Assembly: GCA_001800085.1 (NCBI GenBank)
Contig: MGUS01000092.1
Span: 1,126 to 9,790, forward strand
Length of the DNA stretch: 8,665 nt
DNA from: Elusimicrobia bacterium RIFCSPLOWO2_01_FULL_60_11
GTDB taxonomy: Bacteria > Elusimicrobiota > Elusimicrobia > 2-02-FULL-39-32
Reading direction: 5' to 3'
Shown one piece after another: positions 6,365-8,665 of the stretch. The translations under genes and the position numbers were made by a program. Every line of letters begins with the position of its first letter. Position 1 is the first letter of the stretch. The notes beneath the pieces were generated by a model. It worked only from the letters and a program-made list of their open reading frames with translations. It did no database searches and had not been told where the DNA came from.

Positions 6365-6373
6365 AAGGCTCTC

Positions 6374-7360
6374 ATGACGGATTTCTATAAGGGAAAAAAG
6401 GTCCTGGTGACGGGGGGACTGGGGTTTTTGGGCAGCAATCTGGCCTGCCGTCTGGCCGGATTGGGCGCCAAAGTCACGCTTTTGGACTGCCTGCTCCCCG
6501 GCCACGGGGGCAATCTCTTCAACATGGCCGATTTCAAGAAGAGCGCCCGCTTTGTCAAAGGCGACATCCGCAACAAGCCCCTCATGGAGCGCCTCGTCAA
6601 AGGCCAGGACGTCCTTTTCAACATCGGGGCCCAGACCAGCCACACGGACTCCATGAAAAATCCCTACCTGGACGTGGACATCAACACCCGCGGCCAGATC
6701 AATCTGCTCGAGGCCTGCAAGAAAGCCAACCCGGGCATCCGCGTCGTTTACTGCTCCTCGAGGGCCGTCTACGGTTCGGTCTCCAAGCGCGTCATCGATG
6801 AAGAGACGGTCCCCAGGCCGCTCGATGTCTATGCGACGAACAAGCTGGCCGGGGAGCATTACCATAGGGTCTACGCCAAGGTCTTCGGCTTGAACGCCAC
6901 CATCCTGCGCGTGGCCAACGGCTACGGCCCCCGCGCCCAGATGAAAGAACCGTCCTTCGGAATACTCAACTGGTTCATCCGCCTGGCCCTCGATGACGCT
7001 CAAATAAAGATCTTTGGGGATGGGAAACAAGTCCGGGACTATGTCTATGTGGATGACATCACCGACGCGTTCCTTAAAACCGGCCGGAATATGAAAATCC
7101 CCGGGGAAACCCTCAACATCGCCTCGGGCCGGGGCTTGCCCCTCATCACCATCGTCAAGGAAGTGGTGCGCCTCGCGGGGACCGGCAGGATCGTCCATGT
7201 GCCATGGCCGGACACCAATAAGAAGATCGACGTGGGGGACTTCGTCGCCGAAGTGAGCAAGGCCGGGCGCTTGATAGGATGGCGAGCCACGACGCCTCTT
7301 CGCGACGGATTGGAAGAAACCATCGCGTTCTACCGCCAGAACAAGAAACGCTACTGGTAA
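6374..7360 (+). CDS. NAD-dependent nucleotide-sugar epimerase/dehydratase (extended SDR)
   Basis: A 328-residue Rossmann-fold enzyme likely acting on an NDP-sugar for polysaccharide or glycan synthesis. The cofactor loop is GGLGFLG (14-20, GxxGxxG). The active site has YCSSRAVYG (126-134) and the YxxxK pair Tyr153/Lys157 in DVYATNKLAGE. RVANGYGPR (179-187) and KQVRDYVYVDD (218-228) are typical of the UDP-glucose 4-epimerase and dTDP-glucose 4,6-dehydratase superfamily. The early LLPGHGGNLFN (40-50) is a recognisable feature of a subgroup near these epimerases. Which sugar it uses, and whether it epimerises or dehydrates, cannot be told from sequence or neighbours. It stands alone on this strand, diverging from greA and converging on the aldo/keto reductase with an 11-base gap. 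Confidence 0.9.
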   Translation: MTDFYKGKKVLVTGGLGFLGSNLACRLAGLGAKVTLLDCLLPGHGGNLFNMADFKKSARFVKGDIRNKPLMERLVKGQDVLFNIGAQTSHTDSMKNPYLDVDINTRGQINLLEACKKANPGIRVVYCSSRAVYGSVSKRVIDEETVPRPLDVYATNKLAGEHYHRVYAKVFGLNATILRVANGYGPRAQMKEPSFGILNWFIRLALDDAQIKIFGDGKQVRDYVYVDDITDAFLKTGRNMKIPGETLNIASGRGLPLITIVKEVVRLAGTGRIVHVPWPDTNKKIDVGDFVAEVSKAGRLIGWRATTPLRDGLEETIAFYRQNKKRYW

Positions 7361-7371
7361 GGGATTCGGGA

Positions 7372-8358
7372 TCAGGCAGGCCGGGACAAGGTCTCCCGGA
7401 CGAACTTGATATCGGCTTCAGACAGGTTCCGGCCTTGGGACGCCACATTACACCTCGCCTGCCGCTCATTGCGGAACCCCGGGATCACGCAGGCCACTCT
7501 GGGATGCGCAAGCACGTAGTTGAGAGCGACCGCGGCAAGATCCTCTGTTGTCGCCCCGAACCGCCCCTTCAATTCCTGTAATTTCGGCCTGAGCCGCGCA
7601 AGGGCGTCCACGCCGAACTCCTTCCTGTCCTTGCGGTTGTCCCCGTCCTCGAATTGTGGGGGGTTTTTCGGGTCATACTTGTCCAGAAGCCTTCCTTGGG
7701 CGAGCGGGCTGAACGCCACAAAGCTTGTGCCGCAGGTTTCCATGAGCCGGTCCACTTTTGAACCCTGGGCAATGAATCGGTCATCCAGAGCGTGCGCCCA
7801 GCTTTGCAGCACCTGCGGCTTGACGGCCGGCACGATCCTTTCAAAATCCTCCGCGGAATAAGCCGACTGCCCTTTCAGGCGCACCTTCCCCTCAGCGACC
7901 AGCCGGTCCATCGTTCCCGCCGCCTCCGCGAGGTAGCGGTCCCCGGGGCCGAAGTCGCCGTGATGGAAATAATAGAGATCGAGGACGTCGCGTCGCAGAT
8001 TGATCAGGGACTGTTCGCATTGGTGCCGGATATGGGCGGGCGTATAAGCGTGCTCCGCCGTGCCGGGAAAATGCCCTATTTTAGTGGCGATGATGAACTG
8101 GGACGACCGGACTCCCAGCCGGCTGAACACCCGCGCCAGCATCCGCTCCGAGCGCCCGTTGCCGTAAACGTCGGCGGTATCGAAATGATTCACTCCCGCG
8201 TCGATCGCGGTTTTGATCGCCCGCGTGACTTCATCCTCATCAACGACGGCCCAGCCGTTGGCCTGGCCGTCGACCCAGTTGAGGCCCCCCATCGTCCAGC
8301 AGCCGAAACTGATCTCCGAGACCTTCACGCCCGATTTTCCCAAAGTCCGATATCTCAT
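7372..8358 (-). CDS. Aldo/keto reductase
   Basis: A 328-residue NADPH-dependent oxidoreductase of the aldo/keto reductase superfamily, close in style to the YajO/Tas-like bacterial group. It begins MRYRTLGKSGVKVSEISFGC, the standard family opening. The catalytic tetrad is visible as Asp60 and Tyr65 in HFDTADVYGNG, Lys93 in IATKIG, and His132 in DLYYFHH. AFSPLAQGRLLDKYDP (215-230) and VIPGFRN (291-297), a cofactor-binding part, follow. The start at 8358 is chosen over an upstream in-frame GTG (8457) because homology begins there and a ribosome binding site fits. The substrate is unknown. It lies 4 bases after a glycoside-hydrolase-like gene, which hints at, but does not prove, a sugar-related substrate. 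Confidence 0.92.
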   Translation of the reverse strand: MRYRTLGKSGVKVSEISFGCWTMGGLNWVDGQANGWAVVDEDEVTRAIKTAIDAGVNHFDTADVYGNGRSERMLARVFSRLGVRSSQFIIATKIGHFPGTAEHAYTPAHIRHQCEQSLINLRRDVLDLYYFHHGDFGPGDRYLAEAAGTMDRLVAEGKVRLKGQSAYSAEDFERIVPAVKPQVLQSWAHALDDRFIAQGSKVDRLMETCGTSFVAFSPLAQGRLLDKYDPKNPPQFEDGDNRKDRKEFGVDALARLRPKLQELKGRFGATTEDLAAVALNYVLAHPRVACVIPGFRNERQARCNVASQGRNLSEADIKFVRETLSRPA

Positions 8359-8362
8359 CCCT

Positions 8363-8665
8363 TTACCTCGCTTGCCTTCTGGCTTCGTCAAAAGCAGCCC
8401 GGCGCCTCTCGTCCATGCGGCCTCCATGCCGCAGCTTTGCGAATTTCTCAACGGCATCGATGACCGCTTTTCGATCGACCGTCACATGCTTCAGTCCCTC
8501 GACCAGTCGGACGATCTCCCAGACCCTGCCGAAGCCCTTTTCGAACGAAGGCTCCAGTTCCGTTCCTTCGTTCCAATCATTGAACGTGATGCCGAAATTC
8601 CATAAAAATCCTTCGCGAAGGACATAGTCCACCGTCTTCCGAAGGACCCCGCCGTCCTGGTCGGG
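8363..8665 (-). CDS. C-terminal fragment of a probable glycoside hydrolase (GH99/GH71-like), 5' end outside window
   Basis: The frame is open from the right edge (beginning PDQDGG) to the stop at 8363-8365, giving 100 residues. GTG 8632 is an internal codon rather than a demonstrated start. The segment NFGITFNDWNEGTELEPS resembles the strand-end motif FNEWHEGTxIEP of GH99-like endo-alpha-mannosidase/mannanase barrels and related glycan-active proteins, with Asp in place of the usual first Glu. After it come GFGRVWEIVRLVEG and a basic, charged tail that ends RRQAR. That tail contains the ribosome binding site of the next gene. If the match holds, the protein cleaves or handles polysaccharide. 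The assignment rests on one motif only. Confidence 0.5.
   Translation of the reverse strand, partial: PDQDGGVLRKTVDYVLREGFLWNFGITFNDWNEGTELEPSFEKGFGRVWEIVRLVEGLKHVTVDRKAVIDAVEKFAKLRHGGRMDERRRAAFDEARRQAR
8366..8369 (-). promoter_or_regulatory. Ribosome binding site of the aldo/keto reductase gene
   Basis: On the minus strand GAGG lies 7 bases before the ATG at 8358. It overlaps the last codons of the upstream gene, so the two genes are probably translationally coupled. This site decides the start at 8358. Confidence 0.75.

Noticed and set aside
6311..7198. Minus-strand reading frame (295 codons) opposite the epimerase and covering the greA promoter
   Set aside because: Shadow of the epimerase gene; its 3' end runs through a consensus promoter.
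8359..8457. N-terminal extension of the aldo/keto reductase to GTG 8457
   Set aside because: The extra 33 residues overlap the upstream gene and show no family similarity; a good ribosome binding site serves ATG 8358.
7792..8463. Plus-strand reading frame (223 codons) opposite the aldo/keto reductase
   Set aside because: Antisense to a gene with a complete catalytic tetrad; composition is shadow-like.

Overview
The window is a gene-dense, GC-rich stretch of bacterial chromosome. Most of it encodes nucleotide metabolism, and no mobile element, CRISPR array, tRNA or rRNA was seen. The organism uses a class II (cobalamin-dependent) ribonucleotide reductase, a monofunctional-type dCTP deaminase and a short CBS-less GuaB3-type IMP dehydrogenase. 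Third codon positions are strongly G/C-biased, so long shadow reading frames lie antisense to real genes. A deep-branching environmental bacterium would fit (Elusimicrobiota is one guess), but I cannot fix the phylum from sequence alone.

Left part, plus strand (1-5835): 3' end of nrdJ, dcd, guaB3, purE, guaA, a small putative exported protein, purC. Gaps up to purE are 24, 6 and 12 bases, which looks like one transcription unit. It joins dNTP supply (NrdJ, Dcd) to purine synthesis: PurE and PurC act before IMP, GuaB3 makes XMP from IMP, and GuaA makes GMP from XMP. A REP-like palindromic element sits in the 56-base purE-guaA gap and creates a false upstream start for guaA. A likely second promoter lies just after guaA and drives the small ORF plus purC. 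The purC start is abnormal: no ATG/GTG/TTG precedes the conserved N-terminal motif in frame. Either a rare ATT (or CTG) start is used, or one base is shifted at about 4955-4964.

Middle (5836-7371): greA on the minus strand converges on purC with a 4-base gap. It has a full-consensus sigma-70 promoter whose -10 box ends 6 bases before the ATG, so its mRNA is probably leaderless. A nucleotide-sugar epimerase/dehydratase of the extended SDR family diverges from greA over 66 bases and has an extended -10 box close to its start.

Right part, minus strand (7372-8665): an aldo/keto reductase, preceded by the 3' end of a probable glycoside-hydrolase-like gene that runs off the window. The two are 4 bases apart, with the reductase ribosome binding site inside the upstream gene, so they form a coupled pair.

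Most of the window is housekeeping. The points most worth following are the purC start with its overlapping small ORF, and the recurring -10/6 bases/ATG arrangement, which predicts leaderless transcripts. No stretch over 300 bases lacks a gene.
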